The position numbers were made by a program, and so were the translations under genes. From assembly GCA_003427395.1 (NCBI GenBank), contig BFEA01000750.1, positions 97,471-130,908 on the forward strand: a stretch of DNA of 33,438 nucleotides. The letters are read 5' to 3'. Every line of letters begins with the position of its first letter. Positions within the stretch are counted from its first letter, which is position 1. Shown piece after piece: positions 1 through 8,479 of this stretch. The DNA comes from Chara braunii. Its lineage: Eukaryota; Streptophyta; Charophyceae; Charales; Characeae. The notes under the pieces are model-generated. The model did not search any database. It was given only the letters and a program-made list of their open reading frames with translations, and was not told the DNA's origin.

Positions 1-100
<100 letters not shown>

Positions 101-217
101 GCGCACGTGTCCGTGCGTACCGTTTTCAGCAGCATGTAACGAGTGTAAAGCAGCCAAAAATGGAAAATGAGAACGCCCAAGCAGTGATAATAGACAAGGC
201 AATCACTGTCCTCAGCG

Positions 218-883
218 TCACATTTGAGAGGTTACTAGCTGAACATCCAGAAGCTCGTCTTCGCTGATAATTCGTATTTTGCAATCAGATCTAGGCTGCG
301 ACACACACAACAGAGCATACCCCTCCTTCAACACGTCCTCGCTAAGCATTGCGCCCTCCTGGTCCACCTGACCGCTCTCCAGCTTGGCAGGACAAGTCAT
401 GCAAACCCCCAATTTGCAATCGTGTGAAAGCTCTAATCCACTATCTAATGCCGCTTCCAATATAGACATGTCATCAGGAACCGTGAGCGTGTGCACTTCA
501 CCCTCTTTAAGTATCTCCACCTTGTACTCTTGAGCATAACACACACCAGGCCGCCTCTGCGGGGCCCCCCGTCTTCTTCTTACGGTTACTGCATGCCTTC
601 CTGTACTGCGCGCCGAGCTTCTCAGCCAAGTCTCCCTGCCCACTGTGGCCGGCGCCAACCCGCCCTTCGTCGCGGACGACGTCACCCCTGCGCCTGCGCG
701 CCGAGCTTGCGATCGCGACGACGTCCCCCTTGCGCCTCCGCGCCAAGCCGGCGATCGCCAACTGATCGACGTGGCAGCAGACGGGGCGGAACCCGCCCCC
801 GCCTGAAGGTTGCCTCGCAAGAGAGCCGAGCAGCTCTCCGGTCGCAGGCAAGAGAAACAGCAGCGTACGCTCTGCTGCGCCAT
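218..883 (-). CDS. FdC1: Plastid [2Fe-2S] ferredoxin, FdC1-type (C-terminally extended)
   Basis: The gene encodes a plant-type [2Fe-2S] ferredoxin, a soluble electron carrier expected in the plastid stroma. I chose the ATG at 881-883 (protein begins MAQQSVRCC; 221 residues); the in-frame codons upstream are GTG and others. Residues 1 to about 115 are rich in Arg, Ser, Ala and Gly with few acidic residues, as in a chloroplast transit peptide, though unusually long. The ferredoxin fold runs from about residue 119 to the end. Cluster ligands are C156, C161, C164 (motif CKLGVCMTC) and C193, with 28 residues between the third and fourth Cys; photosynthetic ferredoxins usually have 29. The CMTCPAKL and GYALLC segments and the C-terminal extension EDELLDVQLVTSQM match the FdC1 class of land plants, which is thought to work apart from ordinary photosynthetic electron transfer. 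The frame is unbroken and no intron is needed. The stop is TGA at 218-220. I saw no clear AATAAA downstream and no TATA box upstream. Confidence 0.9.
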   Translation of the reverse strand: MAQQSVRCCFSCLRPESCSALLRGNLQAGAGSAPSAATSISWRSPAWRGGARGTSSRSQARRAGAGVTSSATKGGLAPATVGRETWLRSSARSTGRHAVTVRRRRGAPQRRPGVCYAQEYKVEILKEGEVHTLTVPDDMSILEAALDSGLELSHDCKLGVCMTCPAKLESGQVDQEGAMLSEDVLKEGYALLCVSQPRSDCKIRIISEDELLDVQLVTSQM

Positions 884-1111
884 TTGGCACACAACGGGCG
901 GGCTCCTTTAGTTTCCCGAGACGAGAGAGAAGTTAACAAGTCGACACGTGGCAAATGGGGAAGAGCATGCGGCGGATCTTCTGTTGTCCGGCGATCGGTC
1001 GGGGAATCAGAGAGAGCACCAGTGCCCAAGGATGAGCGGGAAAACGACAGAATCGACAACGGCGTTAATCTGTTTTGTTAGGCGCGACGGCAAAACCGAT
1101 TCTTCTTGGCT

Positions 1112-1365
1112 TGTGGCCGACAAAAGCCTAAAGGAATAGGAGCCGCCGAGCAGATACGTGAGTGGGCTGGCTTGCCACGACGGCAAAAAAAAATAGATAT
1201 ATATTTCTTGTTATTGTTTTGCCGCCAAAACCTACCGAATAGGAGCCGCGCGCAGCGATTTCCGTGAGTGTGCTGGCTTGCCACAACGGCAAAAAAAAAA
1301 CTTTGTTATTATTATTTTTGCCGCCAAAACCTAACGAATAGGAGCCGCCCGCAGCGATTTCCCGG
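1112..1365. repeat. Three-unit tandem repeat (about 100 bp each) upstream of the ferredoxin gene
   Basis: The block AATAGGAGCCGC recurs at 1135, 1238 and 1337 (spacings 103 and 99 bp). Each unit also carries GTGAGTG-GCTGGCTTGCCAC, an A-run and CCGCCAAAACCTA; the third unit is partial. The array sits 230-480 bp upstream of the ferredoxin start codon, where its promoter or 5' leader should be. The stretch 884-1111 between gene and array shows no other feature. A regulatory role is only a possibility. Confidence 0.85.
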
Positions 1366-1572
1366 CACGAAGCCAGATCCGCGGCTAATCTGGGGCAAGG
1401 TCCCACTTGCACGGATTACGAGAACCTGGCCGTTGATCTTTGCTATCGACGGTCAACAGCGCTTAATTCGTGTAAATGGGACCTAGCCCTGGCTGGCGCC
1501 CGTCAAACCTTGTCTACACTCTCAGCCAGGCGCAACGTAGAGACGCCGTGCTGCCCTCGGCGGGCTCTCTAT

Positions 1573-1583
1573 CCGATGGCTCG

Positions 1584-1631
<48 letters not shown>

Positions 1632-1645
1632 CCCCGATGGCTCGC
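1573..1645 (-). mobile_element. Poly(A)-only retroposed insertion with 12-bp target-site duplication
   Basis: A 47-base T run (1585-1631) plus CC is flanked on both sides by CCGATGGCTCGC (1573-1584 and 1634-1645). A direct duplication bordering only a homopolymer is what target-primed reverse transcription leaves when almost nothing beyond the poly(A) tail is copied. In the minus orientation the insert reads GG followed by A47. The length of the T run may not be exact in the assembly. Confidence 0.75.
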
Positions 1646-1681
1646 ATCTTTTGGCCGCTGATGATGAATTTGGTACAGGTG

Positions 1682-1852
1682 TCCCCTGCCCGGTGTTCCC
1701 CGTTGGGGGTTCGCTGAAGGCAATCAAGGCCACCCTTGGCTGAAAAGGCCACCCGATGTCAGATTAGACACAATATTGAATTTACCTGGGCTGGTTAGTC
1801 CGATGATAATACCTCAAGGCCATCGCCGTTTTAAAAAAAAAAAAAAAAAAAA
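1682..1852 (+). mobile_element. SINE copy with poly(A) tail and 12-bp target-site duplication
   Basis: The insert ends in A20 (1833-1852) and is bounded by TTGGTACAGGTG at 1670-1681 and 1853-1864. Its 3' part (about 1786-1832: GGTTAGTCCGATGATAATA, CTCAAGGCCATCG) matches the 3' part of the SINEs at 24690-24845 and 28288-28538, where the corresponding text is GGTCAGTTCGATGATGATAA, CTCAAGGCTGTCG. The 5' part has a partial B-box (GGGTTCG) but no convincing A-box, so the head is divergent or truncated. Confidence 0.75.
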
Positions 1853-1909
1853 TTGGTACAGGTGAGGGTGAGTAGCAACTGCTGGAGAACCGGTAGTGCT
1901 TCGGATGGA

Positions 1910-1978
1910 CCATTTCTCGATTTAGGCGTGTCATCCTTGCGCAGGGGCCATGCTAATCGTCTCTGTATCCCGAAGGAC
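1910..1978 (-). pseudogene. U6: U6 snRNA retropseudogene (internal deletion) with 13-bp target-site duplication
   Basis: Read on the minus strand, this is U6 small nuclear RNA: a short GTCCTTCGGG 5' stem-loop, the ACAGAGA box (ATACAGAGA), the AGC triad within GATTAGCATGG, CCCCTGCGCAAGGATGACAC, then AAATCGAGAAATGG. Compared with plant U6, about 22 nt between the 5' stem-loop and ATACAGAG are missing and there are two A-to-C changes in the remainder. The 3' T-run terminator is absent. The copy is flanked by the direct repeat TGCTTCGGATGGA (1897-1909 and 1979-1991), the mark of LINE-mediated retroposition. It is therefore a dead copy, not a functional spliceosomal RNA gene. Confidence 0.92.
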
Positions 1979-2026
1979 TGCTTCGGATGGAGAGCGCCCG
2001 GGTGTGGCGTGGGCCGTGGCCCCCTC

Positions 2027-2165
2027 CTTTTTTTTTTACTTTTTTTTGGAAGAACAGCCCGAGGCAGTGTTAGGAGTGCTGATAAGAACAGCCACCGCTA
2101 ACGCGTCTCGGGGAGGCTCTATCTATTGGTGGGGAGCAAGCAACACCTGCTGGAAACCCCGTCCT
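2027..2165 (-). mobile_element. LINE 3'-end fragment
   Basis: The core CTATTGGTGGGGAGC ... CACCTGCTGGAAACC (2120-2158) is the reverse complement of the 3' terminus seen in the plus-strand LINE at 27110-27182 and equals the 3' end of the minus-strand LINE near 17840. A T-rich run at 2028-2048 lies on the expected poly(A) side but is separated from the core by about 70 bp of unrelated sequence, so the boundaries are approximate. No coding sequence remains. Confidence 0.65.
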
Positions 2166-2296
2166 GCAGGGATAGCGTGACCAGGCACAGGCGGTGGGGC
2201 GGAATGCGGCGTCATTATTAGGGGCCGGACCAAGTAGAGGCTGTTGTTGGCCTGGCAGAACTCAGGGATGTTATGCTTCTATGTTCACAAGTGCAA

Positions 2297-2338
2297 GAAG
2301 GTTGAGGTGAGCTAACAATTAGCTGGTGAACAACCTTC
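2297..2338. other. Short hairpin-forming inverted repeat
   Basis: GAAGGTTG (2297-2304) pairs with CAACCTTC (2331-2338), and an inner GCTAA/TTAGC pair (2311-2323) gives a second stem. It lies just upstream of a dispersed repeat copy. I see no T-run after it and no gene that it would serve. Confidence 0.5.
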
Positions 2339-2560
2339 AACACTCTTTGTTGTGCGGAACAAAGTTAGTAGCTTTCGTTTTCTGTTTTTCCTTTCTCCCT
2401 GCTAAACGTCTGCTTAGCTCATAAACTCAACTTTGTTATAAGAGAGATTATGTTCACTGTCGAAAAAGTCCATTATCATCCAGCCCACATTGATTTGATC
2501 TGTTCCGTTGTCAGTAGAGCATATGTTTCTGCAAGTCACAGTTGATGTGTGTACCGTTGT
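2339..2560 (+). repeat. Dispersed repeat of unknown family, copy A
   Basis: This stretch (CTTTGTTGTGCGGAACAAAG, AACGTCTGCTTAGCTCATAA, then GCATATGTTTCTGCAA) is clearly related, with many substitutions, to 14364-14612 over about 220 bp in the same orientation. It has no coding potential, tail or terminal inverted repeat that I can see, so the element class is unknown. Confidence 0.75.
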
Positions 2561-3239
2561 CGGGCTAGCTTTGGGCTTTGACCATGGGCTGTAGCTGTTA
2601 GCCCTCCTCGGGTACAGTCAAGACCTCGCTTGCCCGCTCCTCGCAACCTCTGGCAACCAGCACCAACCCACTGGTCACTTTTTGCTTGCCACAGCCTGCC
2701 GAGCCAATCCCCCACCAACTCCCCACTGGTCCCGTTTTCTCCTACAGTGTGAGCCCGAATACCCAACCAAAGACGCGGACAGCCCGAACGATCGTGCCGG
2801 CTGAGGGAAACGACTCGACAACGAATTGCAGAGTCTGGTTGCACAACAGAAACAAGCCTTGCCAAACATTCGCCCCGCGTCGCTGTGCGAGCTTTCGCCC
2901 CTCCCGAAGCCTGAGCGCCCAAGCCAAGGCACAAATGCCTCAAACAGTAGAGCCCAATGGGAAGAAGAGACTCGACGACCAATGTTTTTCGTCCCTAAAT
3001 GGGGATGCTCAGACGCAAGCACAAATAGCAGCTAGGGAATCGGCAACCACAAATTTTTACCCAGTGGCCGGAACACACGAAAAAGAAACTCAATCGTGAA
3101 TCCAGTCTGAACTCACAGACGAAAAGGAAACTCAATCGCAAATTCTTACCGAGCAGTCTGAACGCACAGACGAAAAAGAAACTCAATCGCGCGTTTTCAC
3201 CTGTCGGTCCGAACACACAGATGACAAAGAAACTTGATC

Positions 3240-3699
3240 TTAACAATTTTGTATTTTGACTATAACCACTTTTTTCAGAAGGTACCGAAGGTGATATTTC
3301 TTGCAGTGCACTAGCCTTCCATAGAAAACATTCTTCTTGCATTCTTATTGAATATTTTGAGTGAACCATCTCCTAGATGAGATCCTAAATTAATTGCTTT
3401 ACATTGATCCGACAAAGATATTTGTTTTAAGCTGCATCGTATTCAATATATCATACAATATTCCGCCATGGCCACACTAGGTCGAAAACTCAAATTAAAT
3501 AGTGTTGCTAAGGTTTTCAAACGTTTCTCTTTTCCACTTTCCATTACCCGTGGGACTCGACCCTATCAAAGGATCAAAGAGAAGGCGCTAACGCGAAGTT
3601 CTGAATCTTAATTGGGGAATACGGCCTTGTAAGATTTACTTGGAGAGTCGTATGCAATGAAAGTTGCACGTCCGGTTCGGAGGAGAGAGAAAACGTGTT
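3240..3699 (+). other. Probable organelle-derived insertion with group II intron 3' end
   Basis: This A+T-rich stretch separates the two halves of the 51-bp minisatellite and contains a group II intron domain V at 3645-3678. Organellar group II introns end just after domains V and VI, and sequence resuming as minisatellite at about 3697 means domain VI is truncated or absent. Bases 3240-3640 would then be intron or flanking organellar DNA, but I do not recognise a specific plastid or mitochondrial gene. A 47-codon ATG frame at 3468-3611 is not convincing. Confidence 0.5.
3645..3678 (+). ncRNA. Group II intron domain V (34 nt)
   Basis: The stretch GAGTCGTATGCAATGAAAG followed by TTGCACGTCCGGTTC has the exact 34-nt domain V layout. 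A basal helix GAGTCG pairs with CGGTTC (with G-U wobbles), there is a two-base bulge, and an upper helix TGCAAT/GTTGCA is closed by a GAAA tetraloop. Relative to the standard domain V the catalytic triad is AGU rather than AGC and one pair below the bulge (U-C) is broken, while the upper helix keeps a paired A-U in place of G-C. It is a catalytic-core relic in a nuclear context and is unlikely to be active. Confidence 0.85.
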
Positions 3700-4539
3700 T
3701 TCACTAACGAAAAAGAAACTCAATCACGCGTTTTCACCCAACGGTTTGTACACACAGACGACAAAGGAACTCAATCTTGCATCTTCACAGATGAAAAAGT
3801 AGCTCGATCGCGCTTTTTCACTCAGCGGTCTAAACACTCGATCGAAAAGGAAACTCGATGATTATCGCGCATTATCACCCAGCGGTCTGAACACTCGAGC
3901 CCGAAAACGGATGCACCGAAACTGCCAGTTCTCCACCACCTGTCGAAGTTGCTTGGCTTACTCCCCGGCCTTTCCCAGAATTCTGGAGCCAAGTCTTTCG
4001 GCGAGCGTCACTGTTTTGGCTCTGCAGTTGCCCTCCCGGTCTGCCACAGACTCGCGGCCTATAGCCGCTTCAATCCCGTTGCGCGCTCTTTCCATCTTTC
4101 GGCTCCTCTCACGCCCCCTCTCATTCTCTTTCCCTCTCTCTCTCTTTCTTTCTCTCTCTCGATCATAACCACGTGCCCTCCTTTCTTTCTTTTTGCTGCG
4201 CACCACTTTCGCTAGCCAGTCGTTTTTCAGCCGACTGTTCTAAGCAGGGGTGCCATGCCGAGTGCTCGTGATGATACGACCGCCCCCTCAGACACCCATC
4301 CTGGCCTTGCCCTATATCTTCCGCTTCGCCTACCCTCTCTGCCTACGCCCATCGAACGAGGTCAAGTGCTCTCGCGCATCGTGCCTTCTTTCCGAGGGGC
4401 CTCGCTCCTCTCCTAACGTCACTCAGATGAAGCTGATTTGCTCGCCCACTCGCGTCCGCTCGGTCGAGATACCTTTCCTCGTGCGCGCTTGCCTCCCAGT
4501 TTGAACTCAGCAAGCTACTTCCAACACGTGTCCTCCGTT

Positions 4540-4800
4540 TTGTCATCCTAGCTCAACAGTGCTCCACTTCACAGTTCGAGCTCAACAGGCGCTCCCCCGA
4601 TGCGCTTTCTCCGTTTCACAGTTCAAACTCAACAATGGCGTGTGCTTAGCTTCGCTGCTTGGGCTCAACAGGATCTCCCTCCGATGCGCTTTCTCCATTC
4701 CGTAGTTCACACTCAACAGTAGCTCCCTCCTGCGTGCGTGTTCAACTTCGCTGATTGGGCTCGACAGGAGCTCCCTCCAATGCGCGTTCTCCCTCTTTCT
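4540..4800. repeat. Degenerate tandem repeat, 84-97 bp units
   Basis: The phrase GATGCGCTTTCTCC with upstream GCTCAACAGG...GCTCCCTC recurs at about 4598, 4682 and 4779, and CACAGTTC-AACTCAACA recurs between. Overlapping frames in both strands are low-complexity and not supported as genes. Confidence 0.7.
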
Positions 4801-7128
4801 TCCCCGCGTTCCGGCTTTGCGGTTCTTGGCCCACGCTCGAGCGCTATCATGATCTTTCGTGCACTCCTAATGCCCCCTTACGCGTGCGCAGAACTCTCTC
4901 TCTCGGTCTCTCGTCCGCTGGTGCGAACCGCCGCACTGTCGAGCATGGTATCCGCAATTGGACGCGAACCCGTGCGAGTCGAAAATTTTGTGTGCCCCCC
5001 TTTGTTCTCTCTCCCTTCTCCTTATATACTAATCGTACCTTTTCCAGCTCCCCTCGCATCGATCCTCCCTCTTCTCCTTCCACCACTCATACCTCCTCTT
5101 CTGTCACCTTTCAAGTTTTCCACGATCTCCCACCAGTATTTCGTCAAGACATCTCCCGCCCGTTCTCTTCGTTACTCATTCTCCTACCCAAGTTTTCCTT
5201 CCCAAGGTGCCAGTTTCAAATTTCTCGAATTTTTGGTCTGCCCACATGATCGGCCGTTGTCTCTCCCTTAATCCGCTCGTGCCAACCCTTTCTCCAATTA
5301 CATTTCTACCGCGTCTCTCTCGAAGGACCCCGGGATGCGCTCTTCTTCGCCTTACATTCCCAACTGTCAGGTTCAATTTCCGAATTTCCGTCGGACAATA
5401 GACATTCGTACCTCTGGCAGTTACCAGGAACTTTCCACCCGACTATTCGTGTTCTAGCGGATCCTTCGAAGATTGAACCCCCCCCATATTTCCCAGCTCT
5501 CCCAGATGGATCCTCGACATACTACCCTCCTCCAATCGGGGATTTTCTCAGTTTCTCTTTTCTTCTCGCTTCCCCGTTCCACTTTCCCACTTCGTTTTTT
5601 CACCACCTCTGCAAGACACAGTTAGCACCTCGTATTTCCCCGTGGCGTGACGCCAACTTCCCCCTTCCATATTCCGTAGCTTTCCCAAACTAGTCCTTGC
5701 TCGACTTCCTTTCCCCAATCGTAGGCTTATCGGAGATTATCTAAATTTCTTTTTTCTCCTCGCTTCTTCGTGCTTCGCTCCTTCATCACCTCCTTTCTGC
5801 CCTACGATTTGCCAAAAAAACAGTTGGAGTTTCGTATTTTCCCGCTGTTAGACCTTGGCCCTTAACTGGCGGTTTTGGTTTAGCACACATTTCTCCTCCC
5901 TCGGTCCACATTCTCTTGTGTTGACGCCATGCGTTGTGCGTTGCTGCCTAGAGAGTGATATCTGAGCATGCCGGGCGCGTCCACCCCAGTTTTCCAGTTT
6001 TTGATCGTCCATTCCCAACACAGTCCTATCCTTTCGATCTGCTTCCCTTCCTCTTCTCAGGGCGGCGTCGCCAATTACGGCTGACCTGCCGATCATTGGA
6101 GCCAGCACCGAATAATCCACCTAGCCGTAGTAAGTACCCAAAACCTCGATCATACTGGCTTGAGTATCCCCCTGATACGGCCACTTTAGTACCGAGCCGA
6201 CTACTCGGAGGTTGACTTCACCGAGCAACCTCTTACCGAGCTCTTCGCATCTGATCCTGCTTTCCTCCAAGGTGTTCTTGCTCGGCCAAAATCTCATGTT
6301 TTCTCGTCCGCGTCCAACCCCACTTGCAACCACCGACCCGGGTGCCTCCCCCGTTTATCCCAAGGTTAGTACAGAACCCCATAAAATCAAGATCATGCCC
6401 AAGCCTCACAGTCACAAGCACTCATCTCTCAAAACAAGAAAGAAAATAAAGGAAAACCAGCTCGAAATTTCATATTCTTGGGAAAAAAAACATTCGGTTG
6501 GTAGGTAGTCGCCCGACAACCAGCTCACACCCCAGTTTTCACCGTTCCCGGTGAGCTTTCCCATAGATGTTTCCCCAATTAGTGGCACCCCGCTCCCCCT
6601 CTTTCTGACTATGTATTTTTCTCCACGACACACTCCTTCCTTGCCAACGGCCTCAACCTACCCCCTCACCCGGTTAAAGTACATGGTTCGTGACACACAC
6701 TCTTCTCCCCCCCTCAAGGTGTCGGTCACTAACCTCATCCGACTATGGTATGTCTTCCTACCCAATAACCATCATTTCCTGAGTTTATTTCCTCTATGGT
6801 ACAGGGTTCCCTGTTTCAGATTACCTGAACACACTCCTTTCGTTTTCTATCGGCCCATTCTCCTGCTATAGTACAGTCTTCTATTCGAGAAGCACTACAC
6901 CCATCTTTTTCTCCTCATCCTTTTCTCTCGTCGTTCCCTCATGCATTTTCTTTTTGCTCTCTCACGCTTTGCTCTCAAAACTTTTCGCAACACACTCCTT
7001 CGTTCCTTTACTCAACGATCTCAGATACAATCCTCGTCTTCATTGTCATCCCTCGGCCTCTTCCGTATTTTCGGAGTTTTTGGCAACTTAGGCCTCATGA
7101 CTTTGTACCGTCTCTTCCGAGCCTTGGG
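4801..7128. other. Pyrimidine-rich non-coding stretch; degenerate direct repeat at 5500-5860
   Basis: The plus strand is dominated by C and T throughout. At about 5515-5680 and 5700-5860 a roughly 190-bp direct repeat is visible (CCAATCG-GGATT, TTTCTCTTTTCTTCTCGCTTC, GTTAGCACCTCGTATTTCCCCG, and their counterparts). TATATA occurs at 5025. Open frames here (for example 4738-5271) are Ser/Pro/Leu-rich by composition and show no domain. Part of it may be the 3' untranslated region and LTR of the gypsy element that follows, but I could not match LTR ends. Confidence 0.55.
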
Positions 7129-8230
7129 CTATGGTTCCTGTTTCGAAGTCTCAACCCTTTCGTAGCTGATCTCCCCTTCTGAGGGTATTCCGATTTTTCC
7201 CTTCCCTTTCGGGTCCGTCTCAAGAGGTTTTCTCCATCGAAAAAGTCTCAGACGCGCTCCTGCGACAGGATCTCTGAGTCGGGCCCCATCTAACTCAGTG
7301 AGAAAGTATTCTCCCCCGTCCAATTGCTTAAGCACTCAGTACGGCCCCATCCATCGATTGGCTAACTTCTTAGCCCATGTCTTTTCCAATGAGGAGTCAT
7401 ACATTAAGACGAGATCCTCAATCTCTATCGTCTTATGCCGAACTCACAAGTTTTGATCTCACCTTTCCTTCTCCTTTGTCCTCTCTCTCTCAATGTTTTG
7501 AGCTACCTCCATCATCCCAGCATCTAAACTTTCGGCTATCTGTCGTAATCGCGCTTCTAGCAATTCGTCTCTTGTCATATTGGTCTTCCACGAGACACTC
7601 CTCCAAGTGTCCACATGAAACTGGATAGGCAAAGGGAATGTCGGCCGAACCACAAGGTATAAGTGGGGTACCCAGTGCTTGACTTGACCGTCACGTTATC
7701 CGCCCAAACGGCATACCGCAAAACACGTGGCCATTGGCTTTCCCAACCCTTATATCATTTCGCCAAAGCTTCTACCAATGTTTGATGTCCTCGCTCAACT
7801 GGCGCGTTGCTTTGGGGTGGTAAGCGGTTGTATAAGCCGCCTTGATCCCCATCCTCTCTAATATCCCCCTGACTTTCTGATTTGTGAATTCACCCCCCCT
7901 ATCCATGACAATCTTCCTTACGCATCCATACCTAGCAATATATTATAGTAGAAAGTCGCTAACCTCTCCCGCCCTCTTCTTTTTAATGGCCCTAGCTTCT
8001 ACGAATTCGGTAAGATCATCGCGGGCGTTGATAATGTATCACAACCCCCCTTTCCCCTTCAACATGGTTATTAGATCCATGTGGATCTTCTCCCCAAACG
8101 CGGTAGGAAACGACGACAAAAAAAGCTCCTTGTAACGGACTATTGCCCTCTTTTGACAAGCGTCACAAGTAGCGCAATATTTTTCAATTTCCACGTATTG
8201 TCCTTCACCCCTTCACCCCTCGGTGATCGT
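7129..8230 (-). pseudogene. Gypsy integrase remnant
   Basis: Read on the minus strand, the order is a zinc-finger remnant ending CDACQKR near 8150, the core segment with MDRGGEFTNQKVRG (second catalytic Asp, about 7895-7915), and AAYTTAYHPKAT. A one-base frameshift near 7805 leads into PVERGHQTLVEALAK, which carries the expected third acidic residue. A stop at 7755-7757 stands where Trp is expected. The C-terminal part has LPIQFHVDTW (about 7625) and, after another TGA where Arg is expected (RWMGPY then stop), VLKQLDGGEYFLTELDG and ARLRDPVAG near 7250-7330. The domain is clear but the enzyme cannot be made. Confidence 0.85.
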
Positions 8231-8479
8231 CGACGATCCCTTCGTGCAATTCCTCTATGACGACTCTCCTTTCCTCTAGATCACAGAGTACCTGCATGGG
8301 CATTGCCAGCTTTTGTGGGCCTTTTAAAAAGGTGTCCGCCTTTTAAACAGTATCCAAGGGCTTCCTTTCTTACGGCCCCGACCCCCTCTGTCTCCCAGCT
8401 AAGTACAATCCTATGTCCCGATATTTTCTGTCGTAGAGGTTAGCTAAAAACAACTCCGAGCTTTTGCTCGAGCCTTCCT

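Larger units (their letters stand above)
3066..3895 (+). repeat. 51-bp minisatellite, interrupted
   Basis: The unit is about GAACACACAGACGAAAAAG, AAACTCAATCGCGCG, TTTTCACCCAGCGGTCT. Four units lie at 3066-3237 and four or five at 3700-3895. Between them is about 460 bp of A+T-richer DNA that lacks the repeat. The short units (42 and 33 bp) are missing 9 and 18 bp. Confidence 0.85.
2602..4215 (+). pseudogene. Decayed open frame with 17-residue tandem repeats
   Basis: One reading frame is open from 2602 to 3096, rich in Ser, Thr, Pro and Gln, and ends in repeats of the type SEHTDEKETQSRVFT. The anchor codons ACT-CAA-TCG occur at 3088, 3130, 3181, 3232, 3718, 3769, 3802 and 3853. Every spacing (42, 51, 51, 486, 51, 33, 51) is a multiple of three, so all units stay in one frame. 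TGA stops interrupt it at 3097, 3235 and 3859; at 3097 other units have CGC or a similar codon. After the last stop the frame is open again to 4215, ending in a low-complexity Ser/Leu/Phe stretch. A 486-bp spacing between units four and five contains a group II intron fragment. No clear ATG start can be fixed and I do not recognise the protein. It may be a dead cellular gene or a transposon ORF; length changes by whole codons argue that it was once translated. Confidence 0.5.

Noticed and set aside
491-1081. 196-codon plus-strand frame opposite the ferredoxin gene
   Set aside because: GC-rich antisense shadow of the real gene with no domain and Arg/Ser/Pro composition.
1910-1978. Functional U6 snRNA gene
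   Set aside because: About 22 nt are deleted near the 5' end, the 3' T-run is missing and flanking duplications mark it as a retrocopy.
3468-3611. 47-codon ATG frame (MATLGRKLKLNSVAKV)
   Set aside because: It lies in the probable organelle-derived insert, has no recognised family and is short enough to be chance.
4738-5271. 177-codon plus-strand frame
   Set aside because: Pyrimidine-rich DNA gives Ser/Pro/Leu/Phe-rich frames; two overlapping frames look equally good and neither has a domain.
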